A stretch of 64,000 nt of DNA from Anas platyrhynchos. Its lineage: Eukaryota; Chordata; Aves; Anseriformes; Anatidae. The position numbers were made by a program, and so were the translations under genes. Positions 50,141 through 63,398 of this stretch are shown here, in pieces. Positions within the stretch are counted from its first letter, which is position 1; every line of letters begins with the position of its first letter. Where the stretch lies: positions 8,491,501 to 8,555,500 of the forward strand of contig NC_092602.1 of NCBI RefSeq assembly GCF_047663525.1, written 5' to 3'. Under the pieces are notes generated by a model, which saw only the letters and a program-made list of their open reading frames with translations, was not told the DNA's origin and searched no databases.

Positions 50141-52804
50141 TTTGAAGCAAGGGCTGCTTTGTCTGACAACATATATTTGTATACGTCTTGCAGTATTTTC
50201 ATATTGTGCCCCTTGAGGCTGTCTTGATTTAAATCGTCTTTGGTGATAATGCTTCATGCTGTGGCGTGCTGCCCTGTCAGTTGTGCCAACAACTGTTCAT
50301 TTGTAGGTTCGTGCTGAGAACTGGATCAGGGAATTCGTCTGCTTTTTGTTTTCCTTTTTCCCAAACCAAACAAAAATCACTCCCCCTCCCCAAACCGTAC
50401 CACAAAACCTCTCTAGCCATGGATCCGTCCATCCCCCCCAGATATTTGCGTTGCAGCAGCCACCAATTGGTTGGTGATGGAGGGGAGAGAGTGTAAGGCT
50501 GTGATAGACAATGTATGCTTAAACCCCTGTCTGTTGGGACTCTGGGCTGGTAATTCAAATAACAATGGAAACATTACTGCTGAGAAGTCATGTTTAACTT
50601 CAGCAATTTCACTTCTGATTAGCCAGCTGCTTTGGGATTTTAGGAAGGGATTTGGAGTATCCTTTGAGCAGAGTACCTCTTTCCCTAGTCAGATGCTTTG
50701 TTTCTGCAGCTGGGGGGAGGAAGGCTGCCTAAGGGTTTGCTGCTGTTTGAAATACATTTCTTCGACAAAATGGACACTAAGTAGAGTACTAGGACTGAAA
50801 ATGACAGGAAAGACATTTACAGGCACGTTTGTTTGCAAAACAGACCTGATGACATTGTAGTCCATGTGACTGACTTCCCCTTCAGTTGCCTTTGTAAGTA
50901 CTACATATTTTTAATTATTACTTCACCAGATACATTGTCTGGTTATGGCCAGAAGAAAATAGAAAAGAAAATACAGTAGTTCCTTTTCACTAGAACTAAA
51001 ACCACTGGCTTCTGCTAGCAGATTGTTCAGGTGATAACTCATCAGGAAGGAGGACTGTGTGCCTGAGACTAGCACAGCTCTTAGAGGGGGCTGGATGGTA
51101 ACGTGTACGTGGTTTCACAGGGTGTATGCGTGGTCATGGGCTCAGATTTCATACTATTTTTATGGTGTAATTACTGTAACAAGACATATACAATAGTCTC
51201 TTACAACTCTGTATTATGTAAATATTTTCCCTTGATGAGTATTTGAATATTTTGGGGAAGGAGAGTTTTAGAGGTTTCAATCTCCTGGCCTAACAGGCAA
51301 ATGAGACTTGTATCAAATAGCATGATTCACTTAAAAAGCTCAGTCTACAGTCTAGAACAAGGAGGGAGCTGGGATCCTCTGGAAAAATACAGGTAGCTTA
51401 AAGCAATGAAACATCATTACGTTTTCTCAGTTTCACTGAGGATGTTTACTTGATTCACAGTTGTGTGTTTACCTGTGAGATCTGGTTACCAGGTTCTCCA
51501 CAGGTTTGTGAGCTCTTCTGCTTTAGCTTGCTGAAATCCTGCCTCTGGAGCAGCCAGGTGCTGGGATTCTGGCTTGCAGCTTGCTTTTTCTTCTCTCTTT
51601 CTGTTCCTGCTTGGCCCACAAACGTGGAAAAGAATGCCCCACCCTGCTGACTCACTGTGCCCAGAGCACTCCTTATATTCCTGAAATAGGATTAATATCT
51701 GAGCCAGTTTGAACAACTCAGCGTAGATGGATCTGGTTCCCTTCTGCCAAACCCCTTTTTAAACAGCTGGTTTCTTCTCCTAGGCCCATGAATCCTGTCT
51801 CTGTGCTCTGTCAGGCCTCTGCCCCAAGGTGATTTTCCTTATCTCATAATCATTTAAAGGGCTTTTGCAACAAATACAACTGTTGTAGAAATCAACTAGT
51901 ATGTAGAATAATCCTTTTAACAGGTTTATTCAGATACTTCTGCTGGTATTTAAGTGGATTCAACTGCATACTTTAGTATGTCCTTGAAGATGGTTCCAAA
52001 TGAAACCTGCTGCTGTCAAACTCTGTCATATCTCTGGATGCATACCAAGTGTGCCTGGGAGATGTCAGGCAGTGCCGTAGGCAGAGGGGATGGCTTGCTA
52101 TTTATAGGGGAATCCTAGGAGTAGCCAGCCACTTTTGCTGTTTACCGTCGTGCTGTCTATAACTTGGTGGCTCAGATAAAACTCAGTAAGTCTAGTTGCT
52201 CTGCAATGACTTGCAAGAAGTTATTTCCCTGTTGCACACACAAACTCGGGTTTGTTCTCTTCTCCACCTTACCAGTATGCAGTTGTCTCGTGGCTCACCC
52301 CAGGGGCAGATATGCTTCAGGATATATCCCTTCACCTTGTTTTGCTTTTGGATCAAAGCATTGTGTGAAGGGAAATGTCAGTTACCAATTCTTGGTTTTA
52401 CAAATACACAAAGTGACACGCTTTTTCCCTTTGATTGAAGTATACAGGAGTCTACTCCTTCCCATCAGCATACTGTGTGGCCCTGTTTTAATGTCTCAGG
52501 TTTTCAGTTCTTGCAAACAAGTGCATCCCACTAAAAGGGCCATATTTGGCAGTGAAATAGTCAGCGAAATGCCTGGAAAAGAACATTACAACCTTGAGCA
52601 CAGCCCTTTGGAATGTAGCAGGTTCCTGATAAGGCAAAAATTGGGTGGGTGAACGTTTTTTAGAGAAGGAGGCCTGTAGAAATTAACACTGTTTAAGACA
52701 TTAGAAGCACCACTTTTACTTTTTAATCTTTTATTTTAAATATACTGAAATTAAGCTTTAATTATATTGAAGTCTGTATGAAACTTGTGAGTAGGTTCTT
52801 CCCG

Positions 52805-52818
52805 CCCCCCCCCCCCCC
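52805..52818. repeat. C14 homopolymer
   Basis: Uninterrupted C run; its length may be unreliable in assemblies. Confidence 0.85.
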
Positions 52819-53094
52819 AGCTTTTGAAAGACTAACTTGTCATTTTAACATTACTAAGTACTGTTTTGGAGGCTGGCTTAAAAATGCATTTAAGCATCCT
52901 GTATCTTCCTAGAGAATGAGAAAAAACTCAGTCCAAGATTATCTGTAACAAAGAAGAAGGATATGTGCTATTAATTTTGTATTTTAATTTCCAGATCTTT
53001 AATAGTGCTCTCATAATGATAGGAACTCATCTGCTCGTTGGATCTGCAGGTGTTTCAGGAACATGGAGAAGTTAAACTGCTAATAGCTCCGTTC

Positions 53095-53215
53095 ACCTAG
53101 GTAAACTGAGGCATTGATAGTTCCAATTGAAGTGTCCGAGATCATCTAAGGTGATAAGGCTTGGATGTGGACGCTGAGCTTTTGTTCTCAAATGCAGAAC
53201 CTAATCTCTGAGTCT
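53095..53215. mobile_element. Possible MIR-type SINE relic
   Basis: TAGGTAAACTGAGGCATTGA, then GAGATCATCTAAGGTGATAA, and TTTTGTTCTCAAATGCAGAA follow the order of the MIR reverse-complement consensus (GGAAACTGAGGCACAG, GGTCACACAGC, then a GC-containing tail), but diverged. Confidence 0.4.
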
Positions 53216-55707
53216 ACACTTATATACATCTCATTGGTGAACTGAGGTGGCAACATAGATGCAAAATAAGGTTTATCCTGGCTCATCTCTGTCTGCGGTG
53301 GTTAGATAAGTATGGTTGAACCTTTGTAGTTTTCACCAGCCCTGCTAGAACCCTGCAGTGGATAGGGCCTGAAGGGAAAAGCTAGTTAAATCCACATAAC
53401 CGTCTTGTCTTTCCATTATTGATGCGTTTTACTGTCTTGTTCTGCAGTTGCTTAAATGATAAAGAACCATATTGATGACCACAGCTGCTTTTATATAACC
53501 CGACAAACAGCTATTTTTTAATTACTAATGAATGTAAATGGACTGAAGCTATGAAGTAGTTTGTGTTCATTATTAGACTCCTTCCTCCAAAGCTCCTGCA
53601 TGTTTGTCTTTCTTTCCAAACATTTTGATGACACCTAGCACAGTAGAACCCAGGGTTTTGGATTTTATTCATTTATTACAATGCAAGCATCACTTTTTGC
53701 TTAAGTGAATGATACTTTGCAATACTGAAATTAAATTTGTGGCAAGAGAATATTTCAGGGAAGTGTAGTTTATTCCCCCCGAAGTTTGTATAAGAAATCA
53801 ACACAGCCTCTAGCGGGCAGCAATAAAGGAGACAGGAATTAAACAAATTCTCATTTTCCTGTGGTACAGGATTGACTTCCAGACTAACCGGCTTTTCTTA
53901 TTTACATTTGTCCAAAGGCAGATCTGCACATTGGTATTTTTGGGGGGGTGTGTTTTTGGTGGTGGTGGTTTTTTTATGCTTCTTGGAAAGGTGCATTTCC
54001 AGCAAAGGTCATTTGTGTTTCAGATTGACTTACTAACTTGTAAGTTCCTGCCATAACAGTACTCCCCCCTAAATTTTAAAGCCTCCCAGGTAGGTCTTAA
54101 CATTCTCTTGTAAGATCAGTGGGAGAACCTGGTGTACTTACTCAGCAAAGGAATGCAACTGCATTGTGACTGATATACCAATGAAGCCTAAATATATTTG
54201 GCATCTTCCTTGCAGCAGCTTTGCCTAGGTTTTCACTGTCTAGTGGTCTGTTTGTACTCTTTGTACGTGTTTCTTCCTCAAAGCTGCTTTCTTCAGGCCC
54301 TCTGCTTGTTCTGTCTCTTAAGGAAAACCTCAACATTCTAAGTTCCTAATGCTCTGAATCGTCAGCTCCCTAAGCCTGTCTTTGCGGTGAGTCTGTTGAC
54401 AGTAGTATCAAGAAATAAGGTGGTACTGTTCAAAGGGAAAAGAAAGACACGGGGTTCAGGGAATGTACCATGGGAGTGGAATGGAACCTACACAGCTCTC
54501 ACCTCTTCCCAGTTAACTTTGCAGTGGTGAGCCCTTCTGCGTGTGTACCACCTGGTACTCATCATAGTAAGGGGCAGCAGGGTGCCCAGACTTACAGGGG
54601 TGACAGTCTTCCAGAACGGTGCAGTTTGTTAGAGAGCACTCGGCACCTCTTCTGAGCTGGTGTAGGTAGGATTCTATGGCTTGCTAATGCAATGAGAGGG
54701 AAAACTTCGTTTTTGCACTGCAAAATCATTTTTATTTTCAGTGTTATTCTTCTTGCCCAGATGTACAACCTGACTTGTCAGGTGCTGACTCTGATCCATC
54801 TCCTGATCTTCTGCTGTGTTTTCAGCATCTTTTTCCTTGACTGCTGAATTGTGCATTTTTGCAAGCCCGTAAGGTTAAGTTTACTTCTGCCCTGTAGTTG
54901 GGAACAGAAACGTATTTTCCTTAGAACTGGCTGCAGTCATCTCAGACTCTGATTTGCTTCTTTGAGAGTTATTTGTGGTGTTTTTCCTCCCTTCTCAGTA
55001 CTTTTTCCTGTTTCACTCTCTACTGGTCTCCCATCTGTACATGCTACCTACATCCATGGGTCAGTTTCACATGGGATCAGTTTCTTCTTCGGTGGTGACT
55101 CCTCTATCCGTAGCCTAATTAGATCCCCTAATTGCTAGCTGATGTCTGGGTAAGAATTCTTCCTGTGTATGATTTGCTGCTACACAAATGCATACTCACT
55201 CATTAGACTATCTCAGCCATATAATTGAGCTGTACCCTCAGCTATTTTCAAAAACTAAATGCACTTTATTTCTGACTCTCTCTGTGTCCCTATCTAAACG
55301 GTTTGCTTTTTGGTCTTTCCTTTCCATCCATCCCCTGGCCATCATCTGCTGCTGATGCAATGCGTTATTACCTTAGGGGCAGCCCTGCAGTGCGGCTGGG
55401 AGGGAGGAGGGGGGAAGATTGCATCTGTAGCAGCAGCCTTGGGGAAGCTGTGCAGCGTAGGAATAAAAGCAGTGAACTGGTGGAGGGAGCTAATGGACTC
55501 AGGGGGCGTGCTTCTAGCTCCACTTTTTGCTAAAATGATTATAGTTTGTCTTACATAGATAGCAACTGAGTTTGAGAGTCTCAGAAGAATATATGAAGAG
55601 AGAGTAAATAGCTGAAAAGGTGTTAAACAGTAAAAACACCCTTTATCTGCTCTAAGGCAGTTCAGCTGCCCTTAACCTTTGGTGCCCCCTGTGTTTATTG
55701 TCCCCAG

Positions 55708-55928
55708 GGATTACTTCTACAGCTGCAGAATTGCTGCAAGTGTACTGTGAAATAGTGGAGCTGCAGCAGCTACACCGCAGCTACATTGCTGAGTTAGAAT
55801 TACTTTCATCAAGACAGTTTGTGAGACTGCTGCTAAGGAAGGTACAAGTCAAGACTGAAGGAAAGGGCAGAAGTTCTGTGGATTGTGTCCTTCTGAATTG
55901 CTACCAGCATTTATCTTTTTATTTTTGA
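55708..55928 (+). other. Candidate alternative terminal exon in BCR intron 1
   Basis: The acceptor TTTATTGTCCCCAG ends at 55707. Its first two bases complete the codon left open by BCR exon 1 (G+GG, Gly). The joined frame stays open for 72 codons: ITSTAAELLQVYCEIVELQQ, then LHRSYIAELELLSSRQFVRL, ending at TGA (55926-55928). The first 44 codons look like an amphipathic leucine-rich helix. An internal donor, AGGAAG|GTACAAG, at 55841/55842 would give 134 bases, which cannot be spliced to exon 2 in frame, so a terminal exon is the better model. An AATAAA occurs near 56473. No homology is recognised. Confidence 0.2.
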
Positions 55929-56937
55929 CTGCTTTTTTGGGGGGGAAAAAGGGGGTGTAGGGGTTGGGGAGGAGTGGGTGTCTTCAGCAGCATAACAAGA
56001 AGGGGTATCAAGGTTTATTGCTCTGCTTTTATCTCAGCAACTGCTGTGGTACCATTTCCAGCTGGAAGGTATAGGCAGGGGCTTTCAGCAACAAGCTGTG
56101 CTTGATCCAAAATGGACTGGCCAGAGGGAGGGAAAATAGCTGTCGCAGACCGGGATGAATAGGCTGCCTGTCTGATCCATCCTGAAAGCTCTGACCTGCA
56201 AAAGCTGTCAGAATCGGGGTATGTGCTGGAGGGTAAGCCATATTCACATCACATCTTGGAGGGTGTGTGAGAGAGGGCGAGGTTGAGGGGGTGAGGGGGT
56301 GACATTTAATCCTGCCCACTGAACCGTAAAGGTTTGCTTTGTGTTGGTCTGCTCTCCTGTGCTTCCCTCCTACTTTCATGGCTGTGATGAATGACAAATG
56401 GAGGCAGAGCAGTGAAAACAGGAAACATAATCCCTCAAAAATAACCGGTGGGAAAGGGAGGGAAGAAACTGTAAATAAAGGAATCCCTGCTTTCATGGGG
56501 CTGCCCCACCAAGAGCTGGTGGTTTGGCAAGGAGGAGGAGCTGCTACTCTTTGAGCTTACCAAGGGGTTGTTGAGCTCCCAGTAGGCAGAGGAAGGCCTA
56601 GTGGTTGGAGAGCTGTGGTCTGAAAGGTGTTTTTTTACATAAACAAACAACAAAACACTTGTCTACAGGTGTTGTTTTGGACCGGATGTCATTTATATTT
56701 GCTTATTGTTTCACTTATATTCACTTATTGTTTATAGGCTGCAGAGGCCCTAGTTTTCTTTGGCTGGGAGAACTGAGCATTGCTTCTGTGTTGTCTTTCA
56801 GTCATTTGAGAGCACGCCAGCAGAATTACTGTTTGCAGGGGAGGGGCAGCAAGTTATGATGGACACTGGAGTATTTCAGGAGGCATAATATTTCTGGTTG
56901 GCAAGGGTAAAGGCTAAAGGGCTCAAGAAAACTGGCT

Positions 56938-56967
56938 AATGGATGCCAGGATAATGGATGCCAGGAG
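56938..56967. repeat. 15-base tandem duplication
   Basis: TAATGGATGCCAGGA occurs twice in direct succession. Confidence 0.9.
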
Positions 56968-59900
56968 ACATCCTGCCAGTTCAGGTGGTTTATATTGCAA
57001 TTCGTTTCTTACCATAATTTTCAGCGGATATTGGATGGAATGTCTGCAGTGGGAGACTCTTAAGCATAATGAAAATGAAGAGCCTGAAAGCAGCTGTGTA
57101 ACATCTAACAGGAGAAAACAAGTTACAAAGATCAGTACTTCCGAGCCTTTTATTCCAAACTGGAACCTGTAGTAATAGAAGTGGTCCCCACCTGTGTGCA
57201 TTGACCATTGCACAAAGCCTGGTGATGGCAGGTGCATGGGATGTGGTGGCAGGGCCTTGGAAGCCGGGGAGCTGGCTTGATAAAGGGATACCAGAAGGGC
57301 ACGTGAGGAACTGAATGACTTGCCTGCTTACTTCTTGTTTTCTTAAGGCTTAGGTCGGTAGAGTATGGTTCTGTAGCAGTGTTTATTTACCTATAATGAG
57401 GTCAGTGATGATGAGATTTACCTGTGTATATTTTTAGGGAGTTTTCTGTCAGTTTCAGCCACAGTCTGTTTGTAAGGTTGGGTGGTTCTTGCATTCTGGC
57501 CTCTATGCAGCTCTGCTTCCATTCTCGACTTCTTCAGAGTGCTGCTGCTTATGCATTTGCCCCATTTAACCCCTGTTAATCCAAGAGTTTAGTGCCCAAA
57601 CTTCTGCTGCCTGGCCTGACTCTTTAGCTTGCAAGGGTACACGCAGAACACAGCTGGTAAACCAGCTGACAGCATTAAAAAACAGAAGGTGCTGTCAAAG
57701 CTGATCTGGTGTTAATTAACTGAGCTGTGCTATAGAGTATAACTCCTGTACTTAGTTTGTAAATTGCAGGAAGGGCCAGTGCCTGAGCGGAGTGCAGTTT
57801 GTATACATTTGAGTTTCACTGCTTACTCTAAAGAGGGGCAGTGTTTGTTTAGCTAGAGGAACACACAGAACTAGGGGAAGGTGCAGAAAAATTTCAAAAG
57901 GGAGCACGCTTCCTTTACAGAAATTGGTAAATGTCACGGAAGCATGTTGTATTGATTCTTGTATTGCCCCTCCCATGGTTACCAGGCTACCTTTGCTTGC
58001 TATTTCATTTTTAGGACTGAGCTTGGGGGACTTGGCTCTGGGAAAACTGTACCTTTCCCCGCTGCATCGATGATTTGCGGCTGCTGCTGCCCTGGACGCT
58101 TGCTGAATTCAGTTCCAGCTCCAGTCAGCTGAGAGCCTTCACCTGCTCAGCTGCTGCTCCCTTTCTGTGGCTTTTTAACTTGCCACTTGTTCTGATCCAC
58201 CTGTTGCCTGTGGTATGGGGGCCTGTTGCACACCCCACCATGGTATCTGCTTGCTGGCTGCCCGGCTGTGGGGCAGGACTGAGATCCTGTGGCAATGTGC
58301 CAGCGCTCGCAGGACACGCCAGGGCTTCCTTGGCTTGTTCCAGTCACTCGTCACCTGCGTCTTGCCAAAGGCTGGCTGGTGGAAGCTGTGGGTTGCTGTG
58401 GCTAAGATGCTTTCTCAAAGGGCCTTTCTCCTCCTTATTCCAAAAGGGCTGCAGACAGACAAGGTTGTATTGAGCTTCACTTCTTTTGTAAACTCCCCAA
58501 CCATAGGTGAACTTAGAATTTCCCCAACATTTAAAAACAAAATAGCATTTGGAATAAGTAACTGCAAACGGAAAGGAAGGAGAGCATGTCAGTACATGGG
58601 CATCAGTGCAGTTGTTTTGTTCCCTGCCCCGATTTGAGACCTTTTCTCCACGCTTGCTGATTCTCTCCCCTGGGTGTGTTGGGGAGAACACCCTGCTCCC
58701 TGCCCCCACACCTCTCCCCTGCAGCTGCCGCTGAGAGATGCACAAAAGATGTCTGTCTGCTTGCTTCCTGGGCACAGCTGACAGCTCAGCCGGAGTGGAG
58801 AAACTTATGCTGCTGCTACAGGTGCTGGGAGGGGAGGGGGAATGCTCTGGTGCTGCTTTCTTGGGGGCTGGGTGGAGTTCCTGGATTTTTATCTGCGACA
58901 GAGAGGAGCAGGAGGGGTTCCTTTCCCCCCCCCCTTGCATACACTACAATGCCTTTGGATCCTCAGAGGTTTTCTGCCTAACACAGCAGGATGGGATTTC
59001 CTCCGCCAGCTGTCTGTAACATGTGTTACTCATCTTTTAACGGTAGGATTTGGGGGTGTGGTCAGCTTTTCAGAAGTCCTGTGCGTTGTCTCAGTGGTAC
59101 TCTGTCACTTGTAAGTTTTCGTCACTTTTGAAGGGATTCAAGTGAAGTTAGTTCTGAGTATCTCACGAGAAGCCTGCCCTCAAAATACATAGCTTTCAAA
59201 GTTACATGTTCTGGAGAACAGCAATGCTGTGAATTGTTCCATACAAGGAAGTTGATTTGCTCGTAGACAGAAAATGCCTTGGAGGCTGCAAGTTCAGCTC
59301 TGTTCAACAGCCCCTTGGATCAGTTTAGAACCTATTGTGAATTAAAGTGCATGGGCAAGCTTTGTTCTTCCGTATTTGCTTAGATAGGAAAGGCTGAAGG
59401 CTGGGGAGAAGAAGCAGAGAGAGTACAGAAGACAGAATGGTATTTTTGGTTTCGATAAGGATGCAAAGGAGCTCTTTCTGCAAAGGCTGGTGTGAAGGAG
59501 CAATCCTTTTGGAAAACAGAAAGACTGTGTCTACAGTTGTGTTTAGGCACTGCAGTGTGTGCTGTCTCAGGTTACAAAGGGGTGAGCTAAGGATAGGGTA
59601 AAGTCTGCTCGTGTTTTAAGGAGAAAAATGTTACCTTATTATTCGAATATAGTTTGGATTTATAAAGTTGGAGAAAATTATTACTTGGACAGACTTTCAA
59701 TGAAACCTCTGAAGATGAAACAAAAATATATTTTCTTTTACTTTTCTTGTGCTGAGAAGCTTCATGCGTGATCTGCCAAGAAATTACTAGCTAACGGGGA
59801 CAGAATGATGGCTTATTTTCCTCTGGTGCACAATTGGTTCTATAACTTTTGCACATCTGAAATCAGCACCTCATAGGATGACACTCAGTACCTTGTAGCA

Positions 59901-62900
59901 TATTTTACTGCTTTGATTTTAGTTTTGTTTCCATCTCACTGGCAAAACAGACAGTGGTTCTTGCATTGGCTTGTTTCTTCCCTTCAGTCTCTTGGGGGCC
60001 ACACCCAGAATTCAAGCCTTAGCATACTTTACATTCCTAATCCTGTAACTGCTGAAATACAGACCAGAAAGTGCCAATAAATTTGTTTTGGGGGCATGGT
60101 TTTCCTGCATGAGTTGAAGTACCTGGAAGTGTACTTGAAAATCCAAGTCTGTCACGTACACCTATGATTTAGAAAAGCCTTGGAGTATCAGCTCTGAAAA
60201 GCTGTTCATGTCTCACATGTTGACTTGCACATGTGAACATAAGGCAAAAAGAAATGAACTTTTTGTTCAAAAGAAGTTGTCTGCAGAGTATGACACCATT
60301 TAAGTTTGATTCCAGAGCGTTTTAAAGCTGAACTCTGTTGCAACTGAATCAGGAAGTTCCTGAATGATGATGGCTGATTAGGGATACCCTTGTCAAGGGA
60401 GAGCATGTCCTCTCTCAGCAGCAAAGCTGGGTTTATAAATGGAAGTTAATGGAATAGCTTGATGGGAACAGCACACCGTGACCTCTCCTGTCCCTTGGTG
60501 TTCAGTCTGTTCCCTGGGAACGTAGTTCTGCCATGGTCAGAACTAAGGCTGTAGAAATACCTGCAGGATTTCCTAAGTTAATTCCACATGTCGGAGAAGC
60601 AGCATATAAAAGATGGGGTGTTACCACCTCCTTTTTTGTTACATGCAACCTGTAAGTATGTAGGGAGCGATCATCAGGCAGGATTCCTCATTTGATCTGG
60701 CATCCATTCTTTTTGGTCTGTGCTGCCTCTGGGGCAGTTGTTTTCAGAACCATCTCTGCGCCTCCCTCCCAGTCCATAAATGTCTACCTGAACAGCCTCG
60801 TGGCTTGGCCATTGCCCCTACAGCTTGGTGCCCTTACTGTCACTGAGAGGGGATGCAGAGGGAAGAAGGGTTTTATCGCTGCAGTAATCCTCAGGCAGCT
60901 GGTTCTTCTGGTGATCTGAAACTATTTCATCCTCTCCAGGAGGCTGATGTCTTCAGGAGCTGTTGAATAGCTGTGTTATTGCTGCTGCCATCAGAAGCTG
61001 TAGTTGAAGACAAACACATGTACAAGTTGGTGGCCAACACCATTTTCTGTGTATGCACAATGTCCTTGTCCGTATTCTCTTGGGTAGTTATAGCAGTCTG
61101 GTCTTACTTGCTCTACTGTGGCAGTGCTGAGAGGCTCATTCTCAAGGAAATCTGTTTTTATAGTGGTCTGAATGCAAGACAGACACGCTCCTTCACAGAT
61201 GCTATCAAAGATGTGGTTCTGATGTTGCAGTTTGCAATGCACATATTACCATACACTGGAAGACATTTTAAATATTTGGCAACTTTTTTTTGTATCACAA
61301 TGTGTAAACTTTTCTTGTGGTTCAGCAGAAAGGCCTTTCCATCTCACTTGTGTGCTGTGGTTAGTGTGAGTTTGTACAAACCTCTTGTTTCAGGACGAGA
61401 TGGACTACCTAATCACTGACACGCTGATGTTCTGGCATCCAGCGTTGCCCTCGTGCTTATAATGCAAATGGGATTGTCTAGTCAACGTAAGAGCTCTGAC
61501 ACTCTAAGGCTTTGGGACCACGTTACTTTCTCCTACTTGCAGTGCGTGCAAGACGTTAGTGGGGTAGTTTGGCTGCTTGGAGTATCCCATCTTCCTCTGC
61601 CACTGCCACAATGAAAACGTTGTCAGGAGCATGGAAGTTATCCTTACAGGGTCTATGCAAAGGCTAACGTGTACCTTCTCTTCCAGAGTCACAGTGTAAG
61701 GAGGCAAGGGCTCCTTCAGAGCTTCATGCAGGCCTTAATTTCACTAAATATTTAATTGCATGGTGTAGGTTATTCATTGATGTGTGTGCAGTGTGGTCTT
61801 CCTTATCTGTGTGTGCTGCACAGAGTGTGCTGCTTGTATAGCCCCTGAGCATACTGCGTAGCCTGTCAAATCTAAGCCACTTTTCAATGACTTGCCCCAG
61901 GGTTACTCTTTTTTCTTACTGAAGGGTACTTCCCTGCTTATGTTAATTATGAGCGTTTCCTCATTCTATTTTAAATAAAATAGTGTATCCTTTACTTTTA
62001 TTTTTTCCTAAATTGACAGGCAGTCTTGTAGCACACTGTTGGGGGGCGCTGATTAGGCAAAATATTTGGATTTGCCTAAGTGCCTGATTTTATAGAAACA
62101 TTACAAAGAACCAAATTAAGTCAAATGATCTGCAGATCCTAGCAGTGCCTGCTTGTACATACCGAGAGCATCTTGCTTTATGTTTGTGTTTCTGGAGAAG
62201 TGGTTTTGTTGTGTTTTAAACTGGATTATTTTGCAAATTACTTTCTTGTCTTTTAAGTGGCACGTGCTCCTAAGTACCAGAGTAGTAGTCTTTCTGTGGT
62301 TCTTCTGTGTGTTCTGAAATATAGTCCCAGTGGCTTCATTGAAAAGAATTTTCTCAAATGAATTACAAGAATATATATTTTTTAATAAGTCTCTATGGTA
62401 TTTCTTTGTCCTGGCCCAGAAATATCACAAGCCTTTCATTAGGGAGGGGGAAAAAATTCTAAGGGAGAGACCAGACCTGTAAATGTTGAAGCCCACACTA
62501 AATGTTTTGATGTGTTATGCGTAGGGATCACCACGGGAGTTCAGATCAGAAATGTCTGTGAAGTACAGACTATCTACTAGATCAGTGCTGAAGAGCATCC
62601 ACACAGGATTTGATTTAGCAGGAGACACCAGCTTGGAAGTGGCAGCATAGAGGAATGTTCTATCTGCATAAAATACGAGGCAGCGTTTTGATGAACAGTG
62701 CACATTCTTCCAGTGTGGAAACATTGTCTCAGCTGTTTGACTAAGAATTTCCAAATGTTTGATAGTACTGGCCTGTTTTCTTGTATCTCGTTTCGAAGAC
62801 TTTTTCATCTTAAGTCTAAAGAGGGATCTCCAGTTTTATAATGGCAATTGCCAGGCTGATAGCTGTCTTTAGGAATGTGGCAATAAACTTAAAAGCGTTG

Positions 62901-62998
62901 GAGAATGCAATGCATGAGCATAAGTGAAAGCACAGTTGCTGAAATGCGGTTAGGAATTCAGTTAATCTGCTTGTATATTTCTTACAGTGGTCTCCTCT

Positions 62999-63017
62999 TT
63001 TTTTTTTTTTTTTTTTT
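62999..63017. repeat. T homopolymer
   Basis: Run of about 19 T bases in BCR intron 1. Confidence 0.8.
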
Positions 63018-63357
63018 ATTTTTTACCCCCTAGGGGAAAAACTTTTCTCTGTCAGGATCTGCAGCATGACATGGGTACAAGTTATAAAACAAAAGCAAAT
63101 CTATAACCTGTACGTCTCAGTGTAGTTAGAGGTAACAAGGAATGAGGAGTTTATGCTGCCATGCTGTATGGAGTGCAGTTTCTCTGCATGTGGGCAACAG
63201 CATACAGAGTTAAGGTACACCAAATAACTTTTTACACACCCTTCTTAAATCATGCCATTGTATTTTGGGACAAAACAGGAGGCAGGACTTGCAATTTCCT
63301 GGCATTTGTTGAAGCACTAGAACTACAGTATATTTTTTAAAATCCTCCCCCCTCAGC

Positions 63358-63398
63358 CCCCCTCCTTGGCATTTTTCCCCTCCCCTCCTTGGCATTTG
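63358..63398. repeat. Short direct repeat
   Basis: CCCCTCCTTGGCATTT occurs twice about 25 bases apart, in a C-rich stretch. Confidence 0.6.

Noticed and set aside
58344-58940. 198-codon - strand open frame in a GC-richer part of BCR intron 1
   Set aside because: Overlapping + strand frames are also open, composition is low-complexity Ser/Pro, and no start context, promoter or family match is visible.
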